The translations under genes and the position numbers were made by a program. A stretch of DNA of 64,000 bases, taken from the NCBI RefSeq assembly GCF_004368785.1, contig NZ_SODM01000001.1:1302001-1366000 (forward strand), in the 5' to 3' direction. The notes below the pieces were generated by a model. It was not told the DNA's origin and did no database searches. It was given only the letters and a program-made list of their open reading frames with translations. Of the stretch, positions 44,063-52,235 are shown piece by piece. Each line of letters opens with the position of its first letter. Positions within the stretch are counted from its first letter, which is position 1. The DNA comes from Flavobacterium sp. 270 (GTDB lineage: Bacteria; Bacteroidota; Bacteroidia; Flavobacteriales; Flavobacteriaceae).

Positions 44063-45139
44063 TTAGAATACCTCTGACGCTTCCTTCAATTTCTCCATAT
44101 TGTTTACCAGCTGTAATTCGGCAACAATTTTCTGAATGTCACCATTCATGATATTTCCAAGATCGTACAGCGTAAGACCAACTCTGTGATCTGTTACACG
44201 ACCTTGTGCGTAGTTGTAAGTACGAATCTTAGCAGAACGGTCACCAGAACTTACCTGAGAAGTACGTTTAGACGCATCTTCAGCTTCTTTCTTAGCCAAT
44301 TCTTGTTCGTACAAACGAGAACGTAAAACCGTTAACGCTTTATCTTTATTTTTATGCTGTGATTTCTGATCCTGACACTGCGCCACCAATCCTGTCGGAA
44401 TGTGCGTTAAACGTACAGCAGATTTCGTAGTATTTACAGATTGTCCTCCAGGTCCAGACGAACAGAAGAAATCAACACGAACGTCATTCATATCAATCTG
44501 TACATCAAACTCTTCTGCTTCTGGTAAAACCATAACAGTCGCTGCAGATGTATGTACACGTCCTTGAGTTTCTGTCTGCGGAACACGTTGTACACGGTGA
44601 ACTCCAGCTTCAAATTTTAAAGTTCCGTAAACATCCTCTCCGGTAACTTCAAAAATAACCTCTTTAAAACCACCAGAAGTTCCTTCGTTCATATCTACAA
44701 CCGAAGCTCTCCAACCGCGGTTTTCGCAATATTTGGTGTACATTCTATACAAATCTCCTGCAAAAATACTCGCTTCGTCTCCACCCGTTCCCGCGCGAAT
44801 CTCCACCATAACATTTTTAGCATCTTCAGGATCTTTTGGAATCAACATAAATTTGATTTCTTCCTCAAGTTGTGGCAAACGCTCTTTAGCTTCGTCTAAT
44901 TGCATTTTTGCCATTTCGGTCATATCTGCATCACTTCCGTCGGCAATAATTTCGTTTGCCTCGTCAATGTTTGCAAGAACAAGAATGTATTCTTCTCTTT
45001 TGTCAACCAGAGCTTTAATACTTTTATACTCTTGGTTAAGCTGCACATAACGCTTTTGATCTGCAATAACATCGGGCTGAATAATCAAATCCGAAATCTC
45101 GTCAAAACGCTGCTTTACATATTGAAGTTTATCTAACAT
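44063..45139 (-). CDS. prfA: Peptide chain release factor 1
   Basis: 358 residues. The GGQ loop appears as [19 protein letters not shown], with EVFDLNG... domain II/IV features such as [20 protein letters not shown] and [19 protein letters not shown]. Recognises UAA and UAG and hydrolyses peptidyl-tRNA on the ribosome. Conserved core gene at the border of the accessory region. Confidence 0.96.
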   Translation of the reverse strand: MLDKLQYVKQRFDEISDLIIQPDVIADQKRYVQLNQEYKSIKALVDKREEYILVLANIDEANEIIADGSDADMTEMAKMQLDEAKERLPQLEEEIKFMLIPKDPEDAKNVMVEIRAGTGGDEASIFAGDLYRMYTKYCENRGWRASVVDMNEGTSGGFKEVIFEVTGEDVYGTLKFEAGVHRVQRVPQTETQGRVHTSAATVMVLPEAEEFDVQIDMNDVRVDFFCSSGPGGQSVNTTKSAVRLTHIPTGLVAQCQDQKSQHKNKDKALTVLRSRLYEQELAKKEAEDASKRTSQVSSGDRSAKIRTYNYAQGRVTDHRVGLTLYDLGNIMNGDIQKIVAELQLVNNMEKLKEASEVF

Positions 45140-45522
45140 TGTATAATCCCTTTTATTTGGAGTGCAAAATTACGAAATTTTTCTTTATTGTTGATTGTTT
45201 GTGGGTTTATGTTTTTTGGGTGATGGTTTTGGATGAAATTTTGTGGAATTATGGTTTTTATTTGGAGCTGTTTTCTGTTATCCGTTACAATCTTTTGTGC
45301 CGAACCCCTGCACAAAAGGATTTTCACTTTTATCAGGCTAGGCATTTTGGTTTAATAGGCTTTTTATGATTTCCGCAAAAGTATTGAAATTGAAAGGAAT
45401 TAGATTTGAGAATTATTTTTAATGCTTTTTTAGTTTATTTATATATTTGAAGAAACAAAGAACGAAATACTTCTTAAAATTTTTATTGACGTGAATTACT
45501 AATATAAAATTATTTTAATTTT
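45140..45522. other. Intergenic region with one hairpin
   Basis: No gene. A hairpin CTTTTGTGC (45293-45301) / GCACAAAAG (45310-45318) with C-rich loop lies at the centre. The rest is AT-rich. Confidence 0.45.
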
Positions 45523-46494
45523 ATGAAATCAATATTTTTAGAAAATAATATAAATAGTGAAATTCTATTTACTCAAAATTTGAGTTCTCAAAATGGAAAC
45601 GATTGCGAGGTAATTTCAGCCGCAAATCTAGTACAAGCCTTTAGCGGAGAGGTTCGTTGGGGCAGTAGAAATGAAGATAATTCAAAAATAGATTTATTGC
45701 TCTCTTTTGATCATCCTTGGAATAGTGGCCAAAGAACATTTCTTCTTACACAAGTAAAATCTGGGAAGTCATATGGCAAGGCCAATACTAAATTTATTAA
45801 AATTTATAAAAGAGGAATTCGAGAAGTCAAAGAATCATTAAATAACATTTGTTTAATTTGGTATGATCATGTTACAAAAGAAAACTATTGGGCATATATC
45901 CACTATAATACCATCTCAAAAAAAGCTGAGCTAGGCAAAAACCATATACTTACACCTGCAACAAAATTTGAAATTGCAAGATGTATAAACAAAAATATAG
46001 CCTTCAATAAATTCAACTCTAGAGGACTAATATTAAACTTTAAAAATAATCTTTTAAACAATATTTCTGAATATAGAAAATACACCAAGCAATTATATAG
46101 AAAAAATAAAAAAGTTTTGAATCCTCTTTTTGGGAATATCGAATTCACCAATTACGGTTGGAAACATATGTTTCGAAAAAGTAGATTAAAAAATTATAAA
46201 AAGGACTCTCTAACTATAATTCCATATCTCAAACAATTATTACTTCTCCAGCCAGATAGACATTGGATAATTTCTTTTAAAAAACACAAACACAAAGAGA
46301 ATTTTATTCATTTTTATGAACATATATTAAGATATGAAAACATAAAAAATAATTTAAATGACGATAAATATGAAATTGTGATAAAACTTATTGAAGAAAT
46401 TGCTTATCCAATTGAATGGAAGAAAGAAAATGTACTTTCCCAAAAAATTTCAAGAAAAGTAGTTTTTAAAAGCTGTAGTTTGAAAAAAGCCTAG
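45523..46494 (+). CDS. DUF4365-like PD-(D/E)XK nuclease-fold protein
   Basis: 323 residues, soluble. The N-terminal 130 residues carry the DUF4365-type core: E43 in SGEVRWGSRN, D57 in SKIDLLLSFD, Q77-x-K79 in FLLTQVKSGKSYG, and LIWYDHVTKENYWAYI. The C-terminal half (190-300) is an unrelated helical region. DUF4365 proteins are nuclease-like and often sit in defence loci. Isolated single gene at the start of the 45.5-51.6 kb accessory region. Confidence 0.68.
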   Translation: MKSIFLENNINSEILFTQNLSSQNGNDCEVISAANLVQAFSGEVRWGSRNEDNSKIDLLLSFDHPWNSGQRTFLLTQVKSGKSYGKANTKFIKIYKRGIREVKESLNNICLIWYDHVTKENYWAYIHYNTISKKAELGKNHILTPATKFEIARCINKNIAFNKFNSRGLILNFKNNLLNNISEYRKYTKQLYRKNKKVLNPLFGNIEFTNYGWKHMFRKSRLKNYKKDSLTIIPYLKQLLLLQPDRHWIISFKKHKHKENFIHFYEHILRYENIKNNLNDDKYEIVIKLIEEIAYPIEWKKENVLSQKISRKVVFKSCSLKKA

Positions 46495-46948
46495 CTTGGT
46501 GCATATGTGTTCATATAAGTTTAAATTTTGCAACATATAAGTCTTATAAACCAAAAAATGGTACCATTAAGCACCTTCTTTAAAAATGATACAATAGTAC
46601 CAAACTTATAGAAATTTACTAAGCTTTGTGCAAATATAGATAAAAAACAATAAAATTAAAATTTATAAAACGTTGTGTAATTAAATAGACCCGTTAACGT
46701 AGATATTGTCCGTACTAATAGCGTGAATTTATAATCTGTCACCGCAATAATAAGTAAATATCAAATAAAAAAAATAAAGAAAAGTAAATAATAACTTCTT
46801 TCTAATAGAGTCTATCTTTGTAGGCATAGATTACAAATCCGGGGCATTAGGTTTGTGATTTATTGTCATGAATCGCTATAAGCAAGTTTCAATTTTAACT
46901 AAAAACTCTTAATTAGACCCCATCTTAACAACTAAAACTAGAAATTTT
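46495..46948. other. Long intergenic region before the PIN gene
   Basis: No gene. A -7 box TATCTTTG occurs at 46813-46820, 129 bp before the PIN start, implying a long leader. The leader contains an imperfect hairpin (ATTACAAATCC / GGTTTGTGAT near 46830-46859). Confidence 0.4.
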
Positions 46949-48043
46949 ATGAAGATACTTATAGATAGTACTGAATATAAAAAAGATAGAAATTTTAATA
47001 AAAAAGACTTGTCTTTAATAAAAGATTTAGGAGATAGAAAACTGATAATCAATCATATTCCTTGGTTTGTTTTTAAAGAATGTACTTCTTCAAGTATATC
47101 GGAATCTACTCAAAAAGTTCAAGAAGCTATGTCAGCTTTAAATTCGTTGCCAAGATTGGGACTAGGTAGAAACGAAATAAGTGATTCTGAAACTGTTATT
47201 AATCAGTTATCAATCCTAGAAAATAAGATTGCTATTTCAGTTTCAAATCAATGGAGTAATTTTATCAAAACCTCAAATTCTATATTACACAAATTTGACA
47301 AAGATGATTCTGAGCCCGTTTTCGAAGATTATTTTTTAGGTAACAAACCTTTTTCATCTTTAAAAAATCGTAATGATATTCCAGATGCATTTATATATCA
47401 GACAATAAAAAAAATTAGTAAAAAAGAAAAATTATACATTGTAACAAATGATATAAAATTTAAAGAATCTATTGAAAACTCGATACCAAATACAACTGTT
47501 TATTTAAATTTCAAAAATTTGTATGAAGATAAAATATTTAAAAAAGTCTTAGAAACTTATGACAAATTAATTGATAATGAGAAAAAACTAGACTTCATTA
47601 ATAGATATTTAAACAAATTTAAAACTGAAATTGAAGAAGAGGTTGCTGAATTTATTAATGATATTAACTATTTAGAGTTTTATGATGACAAATTAAAATC
47701 AGATGATAATTCAGCAATAATTCATTATATGACTGATCCAAAATTAGAAATTAATTTTACCGAAATAAAAATTATTGGAGAAGAAGCATTTGTACCAATA
47801 TCAATAGAATGTAATGCTGATATAGAGTATGCGATGTTTAAAGCTGATTATTGGGTTTATAATGATTTACCTAAATATTCCGAAGAAATAAATAAACACT
47901 ATTTTCGAATAGAAGATTCAGTAAAACTAAAATTAAATCAAATAGTTGCAATTGATTTAGATCATGTTAAAGTTGAAGAAGATGAAGATCAAGGTTTTGT
48001 ACCTTTTGTATTATATAAATTTGATGAGATTGAAATAGTATAA
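46949..48043 (+). CDS. PIN-domain protein (DUF4935-like)
   Basis: 364 residues. The PIN pattern runs MKILIDSTEYKKDRNF (D7), E48 in HIPWFVFKECTSSS, NRNDIPDAFIYQTIKKI (acidic D/D pair), YIVTNDIKFKESI (final D). C-terminal ~150 residues form a separate beta-rich domain (NFTEIKIIGEEAFVPISIE). Larger than VapC toxins; DUF4935-type. No antitoxin gene is adjacent. Confidence 0.72.
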   Translation: MKILIDSTEYKKDRNFNKKDLSLIKDLGDRKLIINHIPWFVFKECTSSSISESTQKVQEAMSALNSLPRLGLGRNEISDSETVINQLSILENKIAISVSNQWSNFIKTSNSILHKFDKDDSEPVFEDYFLGNKPFSSLKNRNDIPDAFIYQTIKKISKKEKLYIVTNDIKFKESIENSIPNTTVYLNFKNLYEDKIFKKVLETYDKLIDNEKKLDFINRYLNKFKTEIEEEVAEFINDINYLEFYDDKLKSDDNSAIIHYMTDPKLEINFTEIKIIGEEAFVPISIECNADIEYAMFKADYWVYNDLPKYSEEINKHYFRIEDSVKLKLNQIVAIDLDHVKVEEDEDQGFVPFVLYKFDEIEIV

Positions 48044-48078
48044 AAAATCTTGGATATCAAATAGTCAGAATCGCGCAG

Positions 48079-48292
48079 ACATTCCCCCGCTCTACGAAGT
48101 GTTTTCTTAGTCATCATCACGATCGCTGTGCAAAGTCTCCCGACTTCGTACCCGTTCCAATATTCGACAACGCAAATCAAATTTTTAATAAATTAAACAC
48201 TTATAAATATTTTTCAATAATTTGTTTGAATTGAAAATTGAAACGGATTATAGTTGCGGGTACGAAGTCGGGAGACTTCGCACAGCGATGCA
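48079..48292. repeat. REP family B, inverted pair (BIME 1)
   Basis: Left unit 48123-48166 (CGCTGTGCAAAGTCTCCCGA, then CTTCGTACCC) and right unit 48257-48289 (GGGTACGAAGTCGGGAGACT, then TCGCACAGCG) in inverted orientation with ~90 bases of AT-rich spacer. The same spacer and arms recur at 49131-49337. Confidence 0.85.
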
Positions 48293-48468
48293 ATTGTTGC
48301 CCACTCTAGCGCGACGCAACTTCATATAGAATTTGATACTTTACTTTGCAAATAATTCCCCTGCCACCAGACCCTAACACATTATCCTTTAATCCTTTTC
48401 TCTATATTTGCAAGAAAGGTCAACACTTTATCCTTAGAAATTAAAAAAGCAAACAAAGTGATAAAAAT

Positions 48469-49128
48469 ATGGATTGGACAGATAATAAGACATTATTAGA
48501 ATATACAAAACGCACTAAATGTCAGGAAATATTTCAAGCTGTGTGTGATGAACTTGGTAAACATTATGAAGAAAAAGGATTTAAATATTCGCGTTCACGA
48601 CCAAAACTAACATTTGAAAAAGGCGATATAAAACTTGTAATTTCATTTTGGTCGAGCAAAAGAAATACACCAGGCAACTCGGTTTCGTTTGAAATTTTAC
48701 CAGATTTCTACTCCAAACAGGTGGCTAAAACGAGCAATATAAAAGGGTACTTATTTGGGCATACCGGTATTTTCTATCATAAATATACCGACAACCCAAA
48801 ACAAATATTAGTAAAGCAAATATTTGGAGACGAATTGGAACGCATTGACGAATATAGTACTGAGTCACAAATAATTGAAAACAACTACTGCAACGTTTAT
48901 GGAATTGACAAAGAAAAGTTTGATGCTATCGTAAAATTTATTGATGATAAAATTATTCCTTGGGTTTCAAAACTTGCAACCAAAGAAGGAATTTTGGAAT
49001 TAATTACAAATGCAAGCCCTACAAGAATTTGGTCTTTAAACGGAAAAAGCACTAATTCTGACTTTGTAAAATACGTTGAGCTCAATTTTTCAGATATCGA
49101 TATTAAAAAGAAATTTGATCTGTTATAA
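48469..49128 (+). CDS. Unknown protein between two REP pairs
   Basis: 219 residues, soluble. An N-terminal helical and beta mix (EKGFKYSRSRPKLTFEKGDI, KLVISFWSSKRNTPGNSVSF) resembles DUF4304-like proteins, but this is not certain. The gene is flanked on both sides by near-identical inverted REP pairs about 210 bp long. Function unknown. Confidence 0.55.
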   Translation: MDWTDNKTLLEYTKRTKCQEIFQAVCDELGKHYEEKGFKYSRSRPKLTFEKGDIKLVISFWSSKRNTPGNSVSFEILPDFYSKQVAKTSNIKGYLFGHTGIFYHKYTDNPKQILVKQIFGDELERIDEYSTESQIIENNYCNVYGIDKEKFDAIVKFIDDKIIPWVSKLATKEGILELITNASPTRIWSLNGKSTNSDFVKYVELNFSDIDIKKKFDLL

Positions 49129-49130
49129 AT

Positions 49131-49337
49131 CCGCTCTACGAAGCATCTTTTTATAATTACTACGATCGCTGTGCGAAGTTTCCTGACTTTCGTTACCCGT
49201 TCCAATATTCAACAACGCAAATCAAATTTTTAATAAATTAAACACTTCTAAATATTTTTCAATAATTTGTTTGAATTGAAAATTGAAACGGATTATAGTT
49301 GCGCGTACGAAGTCGGGAGACTTCGCACAGCGATGCA
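49131..49337. repeat. REP family B, inverted pair (BIME 2)
   Basis: Left unit 49165-49210 (CGCTGTGCGAAGTTTCCTGA) and right unit 49303-49334 (GCGTACGAAGTCGGGAGACT). The spacer matches BIME 1 with few differences. It starts three bases after the stop of the preceding gene. Confidence 0.85.
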
Positions 49338-49456
49338 TTCTGAATCGAAAAAACGCATAAAACCTCATTCTGAAAAGAGTTATGACAACAAAAAAGAAAA
49401 ACTGGCTTAAAATTTTTATAGACAATTTACTTGATTTTATTTTAAATTAAAAAACA

Positions 49457-49498
49457 AAAAAATACGCAAAAGCCTTAAAACTTTTGCGTATTTCCTTT
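49457..49498. terminator. Terminator hairpin downstream of the HTH gene
   Basis: AAATACGCAAAAG (49460-49472) pairs with CTTTTGCGTATTT (49481-49493). The 49338-49619 gap holds this and no gene. Confidence 0.7.
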
Positions 49499-49619
49499 AT
49501 ATCAAAAAAGAGAAAAACTCTTACTTCCCTCCCAAAAATTTCTCCAAAATATTCAACCTTATCTTTTTCAGCCTGAACCAAACGTTTATAAAGTTCTACA
49601 ACTTTATCAAACAATATAT

Positions 49620-49862
49620 TTATTCCTCATTTTTAAGATGCAAATCTTTCAAAAGTTCACTTGAAGTTGTATCAAGTGCATCTGCCATTCTAACTAGAAG
49701 ATTTATAGTAATACCTTGTTCATTTCTTAGAATTCTTCGTATAGTAGTTTCAGAGCAGTTACTTGCTTTAGCAAAACTGCTTTTGTTTCCTGCGTATTTA
49801 TCTAGGAAAAGTTTATAAATCCTATCGACTACTTCTGCTTCTAATTTATCAATCGCCTTCAT
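49620..49862 (-). CDS. HTH regulator (XRE-like)
   Basis: 80 residues from the ATG at 49860-49862 (MKAIDKLEAEVVDRIYKLFL); the longer frame to 49904 would enter the operator. HTH in NKSSFAKASNCSETTIRRIL, then EQGITINLLVRMADALDTT. Divergent from the next gene across the 22-bp palindrome 49904-49925, so auto- and cross-repression is likely. Confidence 0.8.
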   Translation of the reverse strand: MKAIDKLEAEVVDRIYKLFLDKYAGNKSSFAKASNCSETTIRRILRNEQGITINLLVRMADALDTTSSELLKDLHLKNEE

Positions 49863-49903
49863 AAAACAAAGAAAAAGAAGTAACCTCATCAATTTTAAAA
49901 ACA

Positions 49904-49925
49904 AATTCGACTTATAAGTCGAATT
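49904..49925. promoter_or_regulatory. 22-bp perfect palindrome, operator of the divergent HTH gene
   Basis: AATTCGACTTA followed by its exact reverse complement. The -7 box TATATTTG (49930-49937) for the rightward gene starts five bases later, the same geometry as the XRE operator at 15705-15724. Confidence 0.75.
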
Positions 49926-49988
49926 TTCTTATATTTGCGTGACATTGTTAAAACAACAAATATTACATTAATTCTAAAACTACAAGCC

Positions 49989-50288
49989 ATGACAGAAAAA
50001 CTAGAAGAACCAATAAATGATTTTTTAAAATTTGCAACCAATATCAATTATTTCACAAAGTTAAAACCCAATCTTAAAAATCATAATTTGCTTAAAACCG
50101 ACGTAAACATAACATCTTATAATGAATTAATGCAATCGATTTTTTCTCTGCTCAGGACTAGCATTGCAATTCTAAAAGATGAAAAATCTCAAACCGCTAT
50201 TGATGCCATGCTTTTACTCGAAATCGCCGTACAGCTTCTGCCAAATGATGAAATGGAATTGTTGGATGAATTGTATAAAATTCTTTGA
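49989..50288 (+). CDS. Small all-alpha protein controlled by the HTH operator
   Basis: 99 residues from the ATG at 49989 (MTEKLEEPINDFLKFATNIN). Helical (YNELMQSIFSLLRTSIAILK ... NDEMELLDELYKIL), no recognised motif. Divergent partner of the HTH gene; could be a toxin, antitoxin or signalling protein, not determinable. A strong terminator follows. Confidence 0.6.
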   Translation: MTEKLEEPINDFLKFATNINYFTKLKPNLKNHNLLKTDVNITSYNELMQSIFSLLRTSIAILKDEKSQTAIDAMLLLEIAVQLLPNDEMELLDELYKIL

Positions 50289-50292
50289 GGTT

Positions 50293-50327
50293 AAACCTGA
50301 CAGGTTTTTAAAACCTGTCAGGTTTGT
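50293..50327 (+). terminator. Terminator after the small all-alpha gene
   Basis: AAACCTGACAGGTTT (50293-50307) pairs with AAACCTGTCAGGTTT (50311-50325): a 15-bp stem. Confidence 0.85.
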
Positions 50328-50370
50328 AACATGGAAAACACTTAACTCTACAAAGTGTTTTAAATATCGC

Positions 50371-50415
50371 AATCGCTGTGCGAAGTCTCCCGACTTCGTA
50401 CCCGTTCCAATATTC
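50371..50415. repeat. REP family B, left flank of the RAYT gene
   Basis: CGCTGTGCGAAGTCTCCCGA, CTTCGTACCCG, TTCCAATATTC. Inverted to the copy at 51085-51129 on the other side of the transposase gene. Confidence 0.85.
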
Positions 50416-50468
50416 TACAATGCTTATAATAATTTGTAAGAATTTTTACTATATTCGAACAAAAAAAT

Positions 50469-51068
50469 ATGCAAGGCGGATATCAAATAAGAAATAATAC
50501 TTTACCACATTTTATAACAGCAACCGTTGTAGATTGGGTTGACGTATTTACAAGAAAGAATTACAAAGATGTAGTTATTGAGTCTTTAAATTTTTGCATT
50601 CAAAATAAATCAATGCTTTTATATGGCTATGTGATTATGAGCAATCATATTCATATGATTGTACAATCTGAAAAAGGTGAATTATCAGATTTACTTCGTG
50701 ATTTTAAAAAATTTACTGCTTCAAAAATTTTAGAAAAAATAAAATCTGAGCCTGAAAGCAGAAGAGAATGGATGTTAGAACGTTTTAAACTTGCAACAGA
50801 AACACATTCGAGAAACAAAAACTATCAATTTTGGCAATATGGCAATCATCCCGAAGAAATTTACAGCAATAAATTTATGTGGTCAAAATTAGATTATATT
50901 CATCTTAATCCTGTTCGTGCAGGAATTGTCGAAAAAGCGTCACACTATATATATTCAAGCGCTAGTAATTATGTTTCAGATATTGGATTAATAAAAATTG
51001 AAAAAGCTGATATCCCTACGGTTGATATATTAAATTTAAATAATTTTACAAAATACAATCAATATTAA
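50469..51068 (+). CDS. REP-associated tyrosine transposase (RAYT, Y1/HUH)
   Basis: 199 residues. IS200-like Y1 fold: MQGGYQIRNNTLPHFITATV, the HUH motif in YVIMSNHIHMIVQSE, a helix LSDLLRDFKKFTASKIL, and YIHLNPVRAGIVEKASHYIY with SSASNYV (catalytic Tyr region). Such domesticated transposases nick and move the REP hairpins that flank them; here inverted family B REPs sit on both sides within about 100 bp, and four more copies lie upstream. No terminal IS ends are present. Confidence 0.9.
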   Translation: MQGGYQIRNNTLPHFITATVVDWVDVFTRKNYKDVVIESLNFCIQNKSMLLYGYVIMSNHIHMIVQSEKGELSDLLRDFKKFTASKILEKIKSEPESRREWMLERFKLATETHSRNKNYQFWQYGNHPEEIYSNKFMWSKLDYIHLNPVRAGIVEKASHYIYSSASNYVSDIGLIKIEKADIPTVDILNLNNFTKYNQY

Positions 51069-51084
51069 AGCTAGAAAGTTGTAA

Positions 51085-51129
51085 CGGAATATTGGAGCGG
51101 GTACGAAGTCGGGAGACTTCGCACAGCGA
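51085..51129. repeat. REP family B, right flank of the RAYT gene
   Basis: GGAATATTGGAGCGGGTACG then AAGTCGGGAGACTTCGCACA: reverse complement of the left-flank unit, starting 17 bp after the RAYT stop codon. Confidence 0.85.
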
Positions 51130-51180
51130 AAGTCACGCATCTAATCTCAATTTCTTGATCACAAATTGAAGCAAACCTTT

Positions 51181-51624
51181 ATGGATATCAAAAAAATAAA
51201 AATTCAGCCAGAGGAAAACTTTGATAATTTTAGAATTAGTCTTTTGCATTCTTTAAAATTGTTTGACTATAATAAAGACTGTTTGATAGATTTTGATTCC
51301 AGAATTAAAAACTACTTTGATAGAAACAAAAATTTAAAAGTCGAAATTGAAGTCGACAAAACTAAATTATACCAAACAATTTACAATAAAAAGTTTTGGA
51401 ATCTGCCGGATTACAAACAAGAAATTCCAGAAAATTACCCAATGCACGGATCAAATATGGAATGTCAGGCCTATTATGATCCGATTGTTATTGACCCAAA
51501 AAAGCACCAGGAAAATATCGAACAAACGCAAAAACAAACGCAATTGCAAGTAAATATTATTCTTGCTGAACTTGATTTTTTGAATCGGATGGAGAATATT
51601 GAAATAAAGATAAAAAACAAATAA
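51181..51624 (+). CDS. Hypothetical protein
   Basis: 147 residues from the ATG at 51181 (MDIKKIKIQPEENFDNFRIS); the upstream TTG at 51166 is a weaker choice. A polar N-terminal region followed by a Lys/Gln-rich C-terminal helix (IEQTQKQTQLQVNIILAELD). No family recognised. 19 bp before the DUF3592 gene. Confidence 0.6.
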   Translation: MDIKKIKIQPEENFDNFRISLLHSLKLFDYNKDCLIDFDSRIKNYFDRNKNLKVEIEVDKTKLYQTIYNKKFWNLPDYKQEIPENYPMHGSNMECQAYYDPIVIDPKKHQENIEQTQKQTQLQVNIILAELDFLNRMENIEIKIKNK

Positions 51625-51643
51625 AAAACAAACCGACATCAGA

Positions 51644-52123
51644 ATGGAATTAAATAAAAATCATGGTATAATTATCTTTATTCCATTTGTTTTCTTTATG
51701 TTTTACAAGCCTGCAGTTTGTTTCTTAATTCTCGGAACTGTAGCCTTATATTTTCTATTAAGTAGTATTTTATTCTTAAATAAAATTAAAAAAAGCGGAA
51801 TTGAAAGTGTTGGAAAAATTGTTTCCTATGAATCAGATAATGAAGGTTACAAAACTCCAATTATCGAGTTTGAAACCGCTGACGGGCAAAACCTTGCCGG
51901 CAAACCTTTTTTGCATACTTCAACAGACTTAGATAAATTTCAATCTTATAAAGAAAGAATTGACAAGAACATTAAAATAATTTACGATTCAGAAAACCCT
52001 GAAAAATTTATTTTAAAACACAATTCTGTAGGTTGTGGAATGGTATTAATGGGTATCGTTGGTTTGGTTTTTATTTTTCTTTCGATTGGAAGCTTACTGG
52101 GATATTTTGATATATTTAATTAG
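51644..52123 (+). CDS. DUF3592-like membrane protein
   Basis: 159 residues. Two N-terminal hydrophobic segments (IIIFIPFVFFMFYKPAVCF, GTVALYFLLSSILFL), a soluble beta domain (IVSYESDNEGYKTPIIEFET ... NIKIIYDSENPEKF) and a C-terminal transmembrane helix (GMVLMGIVGLVFIFLSIGS). The domain between the helices matches DUF3592. Function unknown. Confidence 0.75.
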   Translation: MELNKNHGIIIFIPFVFFMFYKPAVCFLILGTVALYFLLSSILFLNKIKKSGIESVGKIVSYESDNEGYKTPIIEFETADGQNLAGKPFLHTSTDLDKFQSYKERIDKNIKIIYDSENPEKFILKHNSVGCGMVLMGIVGLVFIFLSIGSLLGYFDIFN

Positions 52124-52235
52124 TAATAATTCACTTTGCCTTTTTGTTCTTAACAACCTTGTCCCTTTGTCCCTAAGAACCTTTGCCCCTTTCCTAGAAA
52201 ATCCTTAATTTCGCTTACTAATCAAGAAAGAGAAA

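Noticed and set aside
46813..46859. Riboswitch in the PIN gene leader
   Set aside because: Only one imperfect hairpin is visible; no recognisable aptamer.
50469..51068. Active IS200/IS605 insertion sequence
   Set aside because: No TnpB gene or IS ends; flanking inverted REPs point to a RAYT.
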